DNA of 64,000 bases, taken from contig NZ_KB849625.1 in assembly GCF_000368685.1 (NCBI RefSeq), positions 186,001-250,000 on the forward strand. Reading direction: 5' to 3'. Every line of letters starts with the position of its first letter. Position 1 is the first letter of the stretch. Both the position numbers and the translations under genes were made by a program. The notes under the pieces are model-generated. The model searched no databases. It saw nothing but the letters and a program-made list of their open reading frames with translations, and was not told where the DNA came from. The DNA is from Acinetobacter baylyi DSM 14961 = CIP 107474. GTDB lineage: Bacteria; Pseudomonadota; Gammaproteobacteria; Pseudomonadales; Moraxellaceae. Shown here piece after piece: positions 8,105-17,283 of this stretch.

Positions 8105-10036
8105 TCATGACACCTTAAATGTGACTGTATTGTTCTGATAAACAGGGGTAATATCCTGACCGTTCAACGTAACTTTTTGATAGCTGCCCTGCAATTTTTT
8201 TGCTGATAACAGCGTATATGTACCTGTTGGTAAGTTGTTGGTGGTCGTAACTTTCAAGATACCATTTAAGTTTGCAATATTAGCCACACGCAAAGCTGGT
8301 TGTGCCGCAGTTTTAAAATGAATGGCTAAAGTTGAATTGGCAAGTTGAGTTAAATTGGTGCCGATATTGACTGTTTTATTGGCATTGATATTTAAGCTGC
8401 TATTGCCACGGACATAAATATCGCCTTGTCCTGCTGCATTTTTAGTCAATAAACTGATTGCTCCTTGCGTGATATCAATTCCACCTGTAAATGAGTTGTT
8501 TCCATTCAACCCCAATGTCCCCGTTCCAAGCTTGGTCAGTTTACCTGCACCAGAAATATCATTGCTCCATTGGTCATACTGGTTAAATCCCCCTAAGCTG
8601 GCATCCATGGTTAGCGTTACATCGCCATTGAAGTTGCCATAACCTGCACCCGCCTTAAATAGGTTTAAACGCCCATAGCCTTCAGCATCATCCATTACAG
8701 GATAACCTGAAGCAATCGCTGTCGATTTTAAAACGACACGGCGCTGATTGGCGGTCAAATAAGGGAATCGGGTTTCTAGCAATACCTCTGCCCCTTTAGG
8801 TACATTGGCAATTCGTGTTTTATCTGCAATCTGATTGAAACCATACGTCATCCAATGCGCAACCTTTTCTTTGAGCTGATCTATATCCGCAAACCGATCA
8901 TTTTGATCGTATGGCATTTTTGCCACTGCGTAGAAAGACTCAAAACTCGATGTATTGGTGGCTTTCATTAGCTGAGTTTGTGCTTGTTGATACGCCTGCT
9001 GTCTTTTCTCTGGTGTCATGGCATTCAAGTTAGCAACATCGGCAGCAATTGACTGAATCCGGCCACCCACCACATCAAGGGCAGAATGCATTCCTGCGAT
9101 AATCCGTGAATTTCCCAAATCCATAGCACGCGCAATCAGCTCTTGATAACGTTGCGGAATGAGATAGGCCATGGCAATCGCATTTCGGCCTGCCTCGGCA
9201 GTATGACCACTTGGAAAACCACCATCTGTTGCAGGTGTGCTGCTCTTGGCCGATTCTAGACTCGGCACCACAATCACATCACTGCTCCAGCGGTACGGGC
9301 GTGCATATTTATAAAACCGTTTAGCAGGTTCAGTCGATGCGTTATCAGCCATTGACTTTACAAATTCGACTACCAGACCAAAATCAGTATTGCCTTCAGC
9401 GGTAGTCAAACCTGAATTATTGCCTTGATCATCATATTTGACTTGCTGAGCATCACTGGGTACTGCATTGATGGTCGTGGTTTGTCCTGTAAGTTTACGC
9501 CAAGGATCTGTCAGCGCGCCCAAGCCTGTAGTCACACTGTAGCTCTTACCACGTCTATCATCCAGATAAGCACGAATAGCATCATCTGCAGTTCGATTAT
9601 GCGTAGTCTGTACAGAGTAATGAATATTATAGTTGAGTACATCACTATTCTTTTTTGTACCGTCTGTACTATCACCTGGAATTCCTGTCCAGTTTGAAGC
9701 CTTTACTGCTGGAAAGCCATCTCGTGCTTCAGCCGATACGCCTGCATCTACAAATAAACTTGAAGGCGTCCAGACATCCAGATAACCACTTAAAACCCTC
9801 ACACCCGCATTGGTATCAACTGTTGCATAACGCGCATCACCCCGCTGATTGCTCGCCCATGAATCCACCGCAGCCGTCAAATTAGACTGGACTGGTGCGG
9901 TATCTTCATAGCCTAAACCTTTAGGTGGCTGTGACGAATCAGTTGTTGTTTCGGCATCATGATCATTACATCCTGTAAAGAGTAGCGAGCAAGACAAAAT
10001 CGGGAGACAAAGCACATTAAACTTAAAGCTGGACAT
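8105..10036 (-). CDS. PAP2-type acid phosphatase lipoprotein with autotransporter-type repeat tail
   Basis: 643 residues. The signal peptide ends in the lipobox LFTGC. The central PAP2 domain has the three catalytic motifs: KRFYKYARPYRW (K-x6-RP), PSGHTAEAGRN, and SRIIAGMHSALDVVG (S-R-x5-H-x3-D). After about residue 460 a different region begins, rich in Gly/Asn, with one autotransporter-associated beta-strand unit (GAGKLTKLGTGTLGLNGNNSFTGGIDITQGA). No translocator barrel follows; the protein ends in FKVS. PAP2 enzymes remove phosphate from small esters or lipids. The combination suggests a cell-surface or periplasmic phosphatase with a short beta-helical tail. The gene stands alone. Confidence 0.85.
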   Translation of the reverse strand: MSSFKFNVLCLPILSCSLLFTGCNDHDAETTTDSSQPPKGLGYEDTAPVQSNLTAAVDSWASNQRGDARYATVDTNAGVRVLSGYLDVWTPSSLFVDAGVSAEARDGFPAVKASNWTGIPGDSTDGTKKNSDVLNYNIHYSVQTTHNRTADDAIRAYLDDRRGKSYSVTTGLGALTDPWRKLTGQTTTINAVPSDAQQVKYDDQGNNSGLTTAEGNTDFGLVVEFVKSMADNASTEPAKRFYKYARPYRWSSDVIVVPSLESAKSSTPATDGGFPSGHTAEAGRNAIAMAYLIPQRYQELIARAMDLGNSRIIAGMHSALDVVGGRIQSIAADVANLNAMTPEKRQQAYQQAQTQLMKATNTSSFESFYAVAKMPYDQNDRFADIDQLKEKVAHWMTYGFNQIADKTRIANVPKGAEVLLETRFPYLTANQRRVVLKSTAIASGYPVMDDAEGYGRLNLFKAGAGYGNFNGDVTLTMDASLGGFNQYDQWSNDISGAGKLTKLGTGTLGLNGNNSFTGGIDITQGAISLLTKNAAGQGDIYVRGNSSLNINANKTVNIGTNLTQLANSTLAIHFKTAAQPALRVANIANLNGILKVTTTNNLPTGTYTLLSAKKLQGSYQKVTLNGQDITPVYQNNTVTFKVS

Positions 10037-10314
10037 GACGTGATCCGTTCGAAAAAACGTTATCTTTCACGAAAATTGTTTAATCTGCGTTACAACCTAT
10101 CTATAGCATTTGACAAAAATTATTCGTACTTTTTTTAAAGTTCGTGTTGTTTCACAGGCTTTTTTTAAAACAATAAATTTACGCTACATTTCGCTTCGAT
10201 CATCCCGCCTCCTTTAATACGTTTAGATCACTGATGCTCCAATTTCTTTTTAAGAGATTTATTACAGCAGGTAAGTGTAATTTTTTGTAATTCGAGTATT
10301 GCTATATAAATTGT

Positions 10315-10353
10315 CTTTATGCCACTATATATTTAATGGCTTTATGCCACTAT
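10315..10353 (+). promoter_or_regulatory. 14-bp tandem repeat upstream of NAD salvage operon
   Basis: CTTTATGCCACTAT occurs at 10315-10328 and again at 10340-10353, a 25-bp period, ending 14 bp before the first start codon of the operon. A NrtR repressor is encoded in the same operon, so these could be its operators; I do not know the NrtR consensus for this genus. Confidence 0.4.
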
Positions 10354-10367
10354 TAATGAGAATTCAA

Positions 10368-11249
10368 ATGGCGATTCAATTTTTCATCAAACAACAGAAA
10401 GTGAATATCGAGTTTATACAGTTTTCAGGTGGAGAACGTCATGTCCAACTTAGCTCCCAACTACTTGATACATTAGGCAATACCGTCAGGGTAAGAGCTG
10501 AATTAAACAGCAGTGATGACATTCTGGATTATTTGCTTTTAGAAAATGTATTGATACAACACAGAAAGAATATTGAGGTCGAAATTCCGTATTTTCCTTA
10601 TGCACGGCAGGATCGTGTATGTGCTACAGGTCAAGCATTTTCACTGGATGTGTTTTGTCATCTTCTAAATATCAATATAGAAAAACACACCTCTATCCGA
10701 AGAAGAATTACGTTGTGGGATGCTCACAGCAATGTAATTGGGCAGCTTTTGAATGGGTACTCATCACATTTAGATCTGTATCAGGTTGAACCCGTTGAAA
10801 TCATCAAAACATCGCCCGCTTTGACTGAATTATTACAACAGCAACACACTGTTCTGGTTTGTCCAGATCGTGGTGCAAAAGCGAGAACAGCCGCAATTGC
10901 ACAATATTTTAATCCAAAAAGATCACAGCAAATTGCAATCATTCACTGTGACAAAACACGAGAACCAACCACAGGAAAAATTACTTCAAGCGTGGTCAAA
11001 ACTGGTTCTTTGGCAGGGAAAACCGCAGTAATCACTGACGATATTTGTGACGGCGGTGCAACCTTTATTGGTATCGCAAAAGAGCTAAGAAAACTGCAAT
11101 GCGAGCACATCATCTTGTATGTCACACATGGAATTTTTAGTCGCGGTTTGGATGTGTTTGATGGACTGATCGACCAGATATTTACCAGCAATAGTCGACC
11201 ACAACAATTCCATAAAAACCTGAATGTAATTGAATTTACAGCAATTTAA
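10368..11249 (+). CDS. Ribose-phosphate pyrophosphokinase-like protein of NAD salvage
   Basis: About 293 residues from ATG 10368 (MAIQFF...FSGGERHVQL). It has the PRPP synthetase fold: an N-terminal domain with PYFPYARQDRVC, and the C-terminal PRPP-binding loop AVITDDICDGGATF. It is shorter and more divergent than housekeeping Prs, as seen for operon-linked paralogues. It makes PRPP from ribose-5-phosphate and ATP. The next gene, nadV, consumes PRPP, so this enzyme probably feeds nicotinamide salvage. The gap to nadV is 16 bp. Confidence 0.87.
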   Translation: MAIQFFIKQQKVNIEFIQFSGGERHVQLSSQLLDTLGNTVRVRAELNSSDDILDYLLLENVLIQHRKNIEVEIPYFPYARQDRVCATGQAFSLDVFCHLLNINIEKHTSIRRRITLWDAHSNVIGQLLNGYSSHLDLYQVEPVEIIKTSPALTELLQQQHTVLVCPDRGAKARTAAIAQYFNPKRSQQIAIIHCDKTREPTTGKITSSVVKTGSLAGKTAVITDDICDGGATFIGIAKELRKLQCEHIILYVTHGIFSRGLDVFDGLIDQIFTSNSRPQQFHKNLNVIEFTAI

Positions 11250-11265
11250 ATATTGGAGAAACATT

Positions 11266-12783
11266 ATGAGTTTCAGAATTAATCCACTCAATGCCATCGA
11301 TTTTTACAAAGCAGATCACAGACGTCAGTATCCTGAAGGTACAGAATATGTGTACGCCAACTTTACGCCCCGCTCTTCACGTCTGGCCAATATGCTGCAT
11401 GATTTTGATGACAAAATTGTATTCTTTGGCTTACAGGGATTTATTCAGCATTTTCTGATTGAAACATGGAATGAAGGCTTTTTTAATCAAGATAAAGCGA
11501 CGGTGGTGAGTCACTATAAACGTAGAATGGATACATCTTTGGGAGAAGGTGCTGTATCTGTTGAACATATTGAAGCCTTGCATGATCTAGGTTATCTGCC
11601 ACTCAAAATCAAGGCACTGCCAGAAGGAAGTCGCGTAAATATGCGGGTTCCTGTGCTCACTGTCATCAATACTCAAGCAGAATTTTTCTGGCTCACCAAC
11701 TATATCGAAACCGTGCTCAGTGCTGAACTCTGGAAAAGCTCAACCACAGCCACTATTGCATTTGAATACAAGCGTTTATTAACTCAATATGCCGTAAAAA
11801 CAGGCGCTTCAATTGAAAATGTAGTTGTACAAGGACATGACTTCAGTAGCCGTGGAATGAGTGGTATTTATGATGCAGCCCAATCTGGTGTCGGCCATTT
11901 AACCAGTTTTATTGGAACCGATGCGGTAACAGCAATTGATTATGCAGAACAATACTATGCAGCTTCTGGTGTAGTGGGTGTTTCTGTACCCGCAACTGAG
12001 CACAGTGTTATGTGTATGGGAAGCGAAGAAAATGAGCTTGAGACATTTCGTAGGCTTATCTGTGAGCTTTACCCTTCAGGGATCGTGAGTATCGTATCTG
12101 ACACTTGGGATTTCTGGCGAGTACTGAGCGAATTTAGCGTTAAGCTGAAACAGGATATTTTAAACCGCACACCTAATGCATTAGGGCTGGCAAAAGTAGT
12201 TTTCCGACCTGATTCAGGTGATCCAGTTAAAATCATTTGTGGTGATCCTGACGCAGAAAAGGATACTCCTGCATATAAAGGTGCTGTTCAATTGCTCTGG
12301 GAAATTTTTGGTGGAACCTATACTGCTCAAGGTTATAAAGTGTTGCATGAGCGTGTCGGGCTCATTTACGGAGACTCAATTACCCTACAACGTGCTGAAG
12401 CAATTTTACAAGGTCTTGAAGCCCAAGGCTTTGCATCTAGCAATCTAGTATTTGGAATTGGTAGCTATACCTATAACTATATGACACGCGATACATTCGG
12501 TTTTGCAGTTAAAGCAACCTGGGGACAGGTCAATGGTGTTGGACGTGAACTTTTCAAAGACCCTGTTACCGATAGCGGTACCAAAAAATCGGCTCAAGGA
12601 TTATTGCGCGTTGAAAGATCACAAGATGGTTTTACACTTTTTGATCGGCAAAGTAAGCAACAGGAAAATCAGGGAGAGTTACATACCGTCTTTGAAAATG
12701 GGCAGTTATGCTTAAAAAGCACACTGGATGAAATCAGACAACGTCTTGCTCAGCAACTTGAGTCCTTTAAAGACTCAAATTAA
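11266..12783 (+). CDS. nadV: Nicotinamide phosphoribosyltransferase
   Basis: 505 residues from ATG 11266, which has a GGAG box 8 bp upstream; an upstream in-frame start at 11230 overlaps prs and lacks family residues. Family marks are INAIDFYKADHRRQYPEG-like opening (NPLNAIDFYKADH), GHDFSSRGMSG, PATEHSVMC, VSDTWDFWRV, FRPDSGDP and GIGSYTYNYMTRDT (the phosphate and nicotinamide pocket segments). It makes NMN from nicotinamide and PRPP. It sits between the PRPP synthetase-like gene and nrtR in one operon. Confidence 0.95.
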   Translation: MSFRINPLNAIDFYKADHRRQYPEGTEYVYANFTPRSSRLANMLHDFDDKIVFFGLQGFIQHFLIETWNEGFFNQDKATVVSHYKRRMDTSLGEGAVSVEHIEALHDLGYLPLKIKALPEGSRVNMRVPVLTVINTQAEFFWLTNYIETVLSAELWKSSTTATIAFEYKRLLTQYAVKTGASIENVVVQGHDFSSRGMSGIYDAAQSGVGHLTSFIGTDAVTAIDYAEQYYAASGVVGVSVPATEHSVMCMGSEENELETFRRLICELYPSGIVSIVSDTWDFWRVLSEFSVKLKQDILNRTPNALGLAKVVFRPDSGDPVKIICGDPDAEKDTPAYKGAVQLLWEIFGGTYTAQGYKVLHERVGLIYGDSITLQRAEAILQGLEAQGFASSNLVFGIGSYTYNYMTRDTFGFAVKATWGQVNGVGRELFKDPVTDSGTKKSAQGLLRVERSQDGFTLFDRQSKQQENQGELHTVFENGQLCLKSTLDEIRQRLAQQLESFKDSN

Positions 12784-12833
12784 TAATTCAATTTAATTAA
12801 GCGAATCTCATCACCCAATTAAGGATTTTTACT

Positions 12834-12875
12834 TGGATAATTCGAGTGAGACTGTAATAATCTCCGAATTATCCA
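12834..12875 (+). terminator. Hairpin between nadV and nrtR
   Basis: TGGATAATTCG (12834-12844) pairs perfectly with CGAATTATCCA (12865-12875). The stem extends inward as GAG/CTC with one bulge. A short T-rich run (CCTTTTTC) follows. It is 50 bp after nadV and 18 bp before the nrtR start, so it may lower regulator expression relative to the enzymes. Confidence 0.5.
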
Positions 12876-12893
12876 TCCTTTTTCATGAATTGA

Positions 12894-13646
12894 GTGAGCT
12901 TGCGTGTGAACTTTTCATCAGAACAAGCGTTTTTAGCCCAGTATCAAAAGTCTGATTATCCATCGCCACTCATGACTGTCGATATGGCTATCTTTTCTGT
13001 TGATCAGGGTCAGTTGCAGATTTTACTGATTCAACGCTCCAACTACCCACAAAAAAGTTATTGGGCATTGCCTGGAGGTTTCGTAGATCTAGAGCAAGAT
13101 CAAAATTTGATGGCATGTGCACATCGTAAACTGCTTGAAAAAACAGGAATAGATTCACCTTATCTTGAACAAGTCGCCTCTATCGGAAATGCAAAAAGAG
13201 ATCCTCGTGGCTGGTCTGTAACGGTACTTTATTTTGCGCTCATCAACTTTAAAGCCTATCAGCAACAAATCCAGCATAGCGAACACAGTGAATGGGTCAC
13301 GCTTGAACAAGCTTTAAAACTGGATCTGGCTTTTGATCATCATGATCTTCTACAGCAAGCATTTGCTCGTTTAAATAATAAAACACGTTACACTGCATTA
13401 CCTATCAGTTTAATGCCCCCTCTTTTTACGCTTACTGAATTACAAAATATTTATGAAATCATTCTGGGGCACAACTTAGAAAAAAAAGCATTTCGCCGTC
13501 GCATGATTGAATCTGGTGTCGTCGAGGAAACCGATCAAAGTAAAATTGCAGGCAAACGTCCTGCCCAGCTTTATCGTTTTGCTTTACAAGACTATGACTT
13601 TAATTTTCCTAGAATGCTTGAATATCCAAGACATCATGAAGATTAG
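12894..13646 (+). CDS. nrtR: NrtR-type Nudix-related transcriptional regulator of NAD metabolism
   Basis: About 250 residues with an N-terminal Nudix-like domain and a C-terminal winged helix. MTVDMAIFSVDQGQLQILLIQRSNYPQKSYWALPGGFVD is the classic NrtR opening. The Nudix box is degenerate (GGFVDLEQDQNLMACAHRKLLEKTGI: the catalytic EExxEE glutamates are missing), as expected for a regulator that binds ADP-ribose without hydrolysing it. The C-terminus has the HTH (FTLTELQNIYEIILGHNLEKKAFRRRMIESG). The start codon is uncertain (GTG 12894 or GTG 12904). It probably represses the prs-nadV operon it ends. Confidence 0.9.
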   Translation: MSLRVNFSSEQAFLAQYQKSDYPSPLMTVDMAIFSVDQGQLQILLIQRSNYPQKSYWALPGGFVDLEQDQNLMACAHRKLLEKTGIDSPYLEQVASIGNAKRDPRGWSVTVLYFALINFKAYQQQIQHSEHSEWVTLEQALKLDLAFDHHDLLQQAFARLNNKTRYTALPISLMPPLFTLTELQNIYEIILGHNLEKKAFRRRMIESGVVEETDQSKIAGKRPAQLYRFALQDYDFNFPRMLEYPRHHED

Positions 13647-13778
13647 GCAGCTACGCGAAGTTCAACATTTCTTTCAAAATGCCCTATAAAACATCAACAA
13701 ATTCATTATAAATTGAGTTGACTACTCGTCACAGCCAATCCTATAGTTGTATAAATAACAAGCAAAAAAAGGACTCTC

Positions 13779-14093
13779 ATGAAAAGGATTCTACTCTGCT
13801 GTGGTTTATTACTCGGAGCACATCAGGCATTTGCCGCACAAACAACGTGGTCTGCAGGTTCAAGTTATAAAGGAACAGTTACAGTACCGATAGAAAGTGG
13901 ACCAAATGTGGTATGGAAATGTAATGGTAAAGCATGCAGTATGTCTGGCCCTTGGGGCGATGATCTCTCACTTGACTCGTGTCAAAGCCTGGTGATGCGT
14001 GTGGGTAAAATTAGTTATTACAAAAACTCTGCTGGAAAAATGTGGGATTCAAAATCACCTGAACTTGCTGCCTGCAATAAAGTTGCACGCTAA
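13779..14093 (+). CDS. Small secreted protein of unknown function
   Basis: 104 residues: a clean Sec signal ending AFA|AQ near residue 19, then a mature part of about 85 residues with four cysteines (WKCNGKACSMSGPWG, SLDSCQSL, LAACNK) that could make two disulfides. An AAAAAAGGA box precedes the ATG by about 8 bp. The pattern WKCxGxxCxxxGPWG...C..L resembles small periplasmic Acinetobacter proteins of the CC_3515 kind; I cannot name a function. It has its own strong terminator, so it is probably a single gene. Confidence 0.75.
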   Translation: MKRILLCCGLLLGAHQAFAAQTTWSAGSSYKGTVTVPIESGPNVVWKCNGKACSMSGPWGDDLSLDSCQSLVMRVGKISYYKNSAGKMWDSKSPELAACNKVAR

Positions 14094-14115
14094 ACCTCTA
14101 TAAAATTACTGATAT

Positions 14116-14152
14116 AAAAAAGCCAGATCAAAACCGATCTGGCTTTTGTTTT
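14116..14152 (+). terminator. Intrinsic terminator
   Basis: AGCCAGATC (14121-14129) pairs with GATCTGGCT (14136-14144), flanked by A- and T-runs. It can act in both directions, for the small secreted protein gene and the convergent dehydrogenase gene. Confidence 0.88.
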
Positions 14153-14193
14153 TTAAAGTGAAAGTGATTGAGCTCGAAGCTCAAATCATTAAC

Positions 14194-15582
14194 TTAAAGC
14201 TTGGCATCAATGTCTGTGATGGCAATCAATTTGTGGTTTACAAATTCCTTTAATCCTAAGTCGATTAACTCACGACCATAGCCTGAACGACCTACTCCAC
14301 CAAAAGGTAGATCGGCCTGCGAAGTGGTGGGATGGTTAATATATACCATGCCTGTATGGATCTGTTTCGCTACTTCAACTCCACGCGCATGATCTGCAGT
14401 ATAGACCGAGCCCCCTAGCCCAAAAGGTGAATCATTTGCAATTCGGATTGCATCTGCTTCATCTTTGGCACGATAAAGCTGAGTGACAGGCCCAAAAAAT
14501 TCCCAGTATCGCGCTTCATTATCCTCTTGAATATCAGTCATCAGTAATGGCTGAAAAAAGGCACCTTGCTCGGGTACAGGCGCACCAATTGCTTCCACAG
14601 TCGCGCCCGCAGCTTTGGCTTTTTCAACCTGTTTTTTCAATTGATCGGCGGCATCTTGCGAACATAATGGCGCTAATGTTGTATCGGGATCCATCGGATC
14701 ACCTGCTTTTAATTTTGCAACTCCCTGTTTGTATAACTCAACAAACTGGTCATACACCTCATCTACCACGATAAAACGCTTGGATGCAGTACATACCTGA
14801 CCCGCGTTACTATGGCGTCCACTGACGGCAAGTTGGGCTGTTTTTTCAAGATCTGCATCTTTTAATACAATAAATGCATCTGACCCACCTAACTCAAGTG
14901 TAGATTTTTTCAAGGCTTTACCCGCATGGGCAGCAACTTCTGCACCCGCACCTTCAGACCCAGTCAGTGCTACCCCACACACCCGATGGTCATTTAAAAC
15001 CAGTGGAATATGCTCATGCTGCATGTATAAATTCTTAAAAGCTCCCTGAGGTAATCCAGCATCTAATAGCAACTGTTCAAAGGCATTGGCACTTTGCGGT
15101 ACAATTGATGCATGCTTAAGAATAACGGTGTTACCCGCAGCGAGCTGAGCACTTAGAATTCGTGCAATCTGGTAAAAAGGAAAATTCCATGGCTCAACTG
15201 CCATAACAATGCCTTGCGGTTCATAGTAAATCGTGGCATTAATCTCTTTATTTGCGGTCGAAAGTTTGGTAGGTGCCAGTAATTCTTCTGCGTGTTTTGC
15301 ATAGTATTCAAAAATCTGCGCACAAATCTCGACCTCACCTTGTGCTTCTTTAAATAACTTCCCCATTTCTAAAGTAAGAAATTTTGCATAATAATCCGTT
15401 TTATCACGCAAAATTTTAGCAGCCTTATTTAAAACTTCAGCACGGGTGGCAAACGAGCTATCTTTCCACGTTGTAAAGGCCGTGTAACCTGCGTCAATCG
15501 CTGCTTTAACTTCTTGTTCCGTCGCAAATGGAAATTCTTTTAATGTTTCACCTGTATAAGGATTTACGGTTGCATAGGCCAT
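14194..15582 (-). CDS. NAD(P)-dependent succinate-semialdehyde-type dehydrogenase
   Basis: 462 residues, aldehyde dehydrogenase superfamily. The N-terminus ATVNPYTGETLKEFP and the length match the Sad/YneI subgroup. Visible active-site parts are VEPWNFPFYQ (cofactor strand), LTGSEGAG, the general base in LELGGSDAFIVL, and the nucleophile in NAGQVCTASKR near residue 262. It oxidises succinate semialdehyde or a similar aldehyde to the acid; the exact substrate is inference. The ATG at 15582 has an AGAGGA box at good spacing. No pathway partners adjoin it. Confidence 0.9.
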   Translation of the reverse strand: MAYATVNPYTGETLKEFPFATEQEVKAAIDAGYTAFTTWKDSSFATRAEVLNKAAKILRDKTDYYAKFLTLEMGKLFKEAQGEVEICAQIFEYYAKHAEELLAPTKLSTANKEINATIYYEPQGIVMAVEPWNFPFYQIARILSAQLAAGNTVILKHASIVPQSANAFEQLLLDAGLPQGAFKNLYMQHEHIPLVLNDHRVCGVALTGSEGAGAEVAAHAGKALKKSTLELGGSDAFIVLKDADLEKTAQLAVSGRHSNAGQVCTASKRFIVVDEVYDQFVELYKQGVAKLKAGDPMDPDTTLAPLCSQDAADQLKKQVEKAKAAGATVEAIGAPVPEQGAFFQPLLMTDIQEDNEARYWEFFGPVTQLYRAKDEADAIRIANDSPFGLGGSVYTADHARGVEVAKQIHTGMVYINHPTTSQADLPFGGVGRSGYGRELIDLGLKEFVNHKLIAITDIDAKL

Positions 15583-16170
15583 GAATATATCCTCTAATCA
15601 TTGGTTATTGTTCAAATAAAAAGATGAGTTACTCACTCTAAGCTACGTAGATCTGAAGGATTTCAAAAGTAATTTATTTTGATCTTACAATTTTTATAGT
15701 GAAGTAACATTTGACTAGAAAATGTATAGAGTCAGTGTGGAGTTATAATAAATCATGTAGTATAGATTCTATTACGTTGATCTATTTGGCAATATCATAA
15801 ACATCTTATAAAAATGATGGCTTTAGATAGTACGATCTATTTTGGAAATAAAAAGTATTCTATGAATTTTCCAATATAAGACATTGATGATTTGTCTTGA
15901 TTTAATCTAAAATATTCTCCAATAAAAAAATTAAATGATAACTTTTCAATAAGATAGACTTTAAAATTACGAATTAATGTACATAAATCAATTAACTTTG
16001 ATGTAATTTAAATTAAAGCAATTGACTCACATTACTATTTAACAACTTCACTTAAACTCACCAAAAACAACAAATACATCACACCTAATAGGCATATTTC
16101 TCCATAATATCAATTTTATAAAGTGTAAAAACTTTTGATAAACAAACTCCTAAAATAAAAGGCGAATAAT
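15583..16170. other. AT-rich gene-free stretch
   Basis: 588 bp of very AT-rich DNA between divergent genes. I saw no open frame with a ribosome site, no long inverted repeat and no tRNA. It presumably holds the promoters of the dehydrogenase and of the interrupted membrane protein gene. Confidence 0.5.
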
Positions 16171-17172
16171 ATGTATGAAGAAACAATTATAATCCAAAAT
16201 CGGATCTCCTGACGTAGTGTCTTTGCTGGTGTAATTGCTGTATTGGCTATTTCAATTCTATTATCATTGCTTGGTGTTGCCTTAGGCTTTGCACTACTTG
16301 ATCCTCAATCATCTACGGATGTGACCAATGGTTCAGGTACTGCAGTCACTATCTGGACTCTCGTTTCATTATTAGTCAGTCTTGCGATCGGTGGATTTAT
16401 TGCAGGTCGTATGGCTGGAACAGATGGTCTGACTCATGGTTTCTTGGTATGGGCACTTTCTCTGTTGGTGGGTATTTGGTTTGGTGCCATGACCATTAAT
16501 AATGCTGCACGACTTACTGGTACTGCAATTAGCTCGGTAAGCTCGGCTGCTGGGAGTGTTGCCACTGGCATTGGAAAAGGCACCGTCAACCTCACCAGTC
16601 TTGGATCACAAGCTTTTGAAGAGTTGGTTCCATTGCCTGAATTAAAAAATGGCGATGTAAAGCTGACCGAAGCACTTCAAAAAACAGGTATTCAGGAACT
16701 ACAGCCAGAGTATTTAAAAGCACAAGGTGAATGGGCAAAAGAACAAATCAAGGCTGCAGCGAAAGATTTAATCTTAAACCCAGACCAGAGTGATGAAATC
16801 ATTCAAAGATTATCAAATACGTTAAAAACACGTGCACAAACAGTGACCAACTCTATCGATAGAAATGAAGTGAGTCAGGCTCTGGCTAAAAATACCTCTT
16901 TGACACCACAAGAGGCTGATCAAGCGGTCAATAATTATCTGACAGAGCAAGAACAATTCTTTAATAATTTGGAAATCAATATTCAAAAAGCAAAAGTTAA
17001 ATATGCACAAATGAAAGAAGAAGCGAAAGCCAAAGCTGCTGCTGCAACTCAGGCGGCTGCTAAAGCTGCACTTTGGTCATTTATTGGATTATTGATTGGT
17101 TTAATCGTGACCATGTTTACAGGAAAAGTTGGAGTAGATCGTATTTTACGTACCCGTACAGTTGTTCGTTAA
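16171..17172 (+). pseudogene. Membrane protein gene interrupted by in-frame TGA at codon 14
   Basis: ATG 16171 has a good AGGCG box and opens the frame MYEETIIIQNRIS, then TGA at 16210-16212, then continues RSVFAGVIAVLAISILLSLLGVALG with no further stop for about 320 codons. Changing TGA to TGG restores a natural start: a cytoplasmic lead, then TM1. The body has two more N-terminal TM segments (VTIWTLVSLLVSLAIGGFIAGRMAG and FLVWALSLLVGIWFGAMTINNAARL), a long soluble helical part rich in Ala/Lys/Gln (residues about 120-295), and a last TM segment (ALWSFIGLLIGLIVTMF). The function is unknown. Either a nonsense mutation, a sequencing error, or restart at TTG 16243 explains it. Confidence 0.75.
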
Positions 17173-17189
17173 ACAGATTCATCTCACTT

Positions 17190-17228
17190 AAACCGAATTC
17201 TGCTTAAAAACAGAATTCGGTTTTATAA
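17190..17228 (+). terminator. Intrinsic terminator
   Basis: AAACCGAATTCTG (17190-17202) pairs with CAGAATTCGGTTT (17211-17223), a 13-bp perfect stem with an 8-nt loop followed by TTTT, 17 bp after the membrane protein stop codon. Confidence 0.88.
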
Positions 17229-17283
17229 GTTAATGCAGGAGATCAAATCTGAAATGTATATATTTAGATGATATTAATATGCT

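Noticed and set aside
10037..10298. Pho box before the PAP2 phosphatase gene
   Set aside because: Only partial TGTCA-like half sites are seen, without proper spacing.
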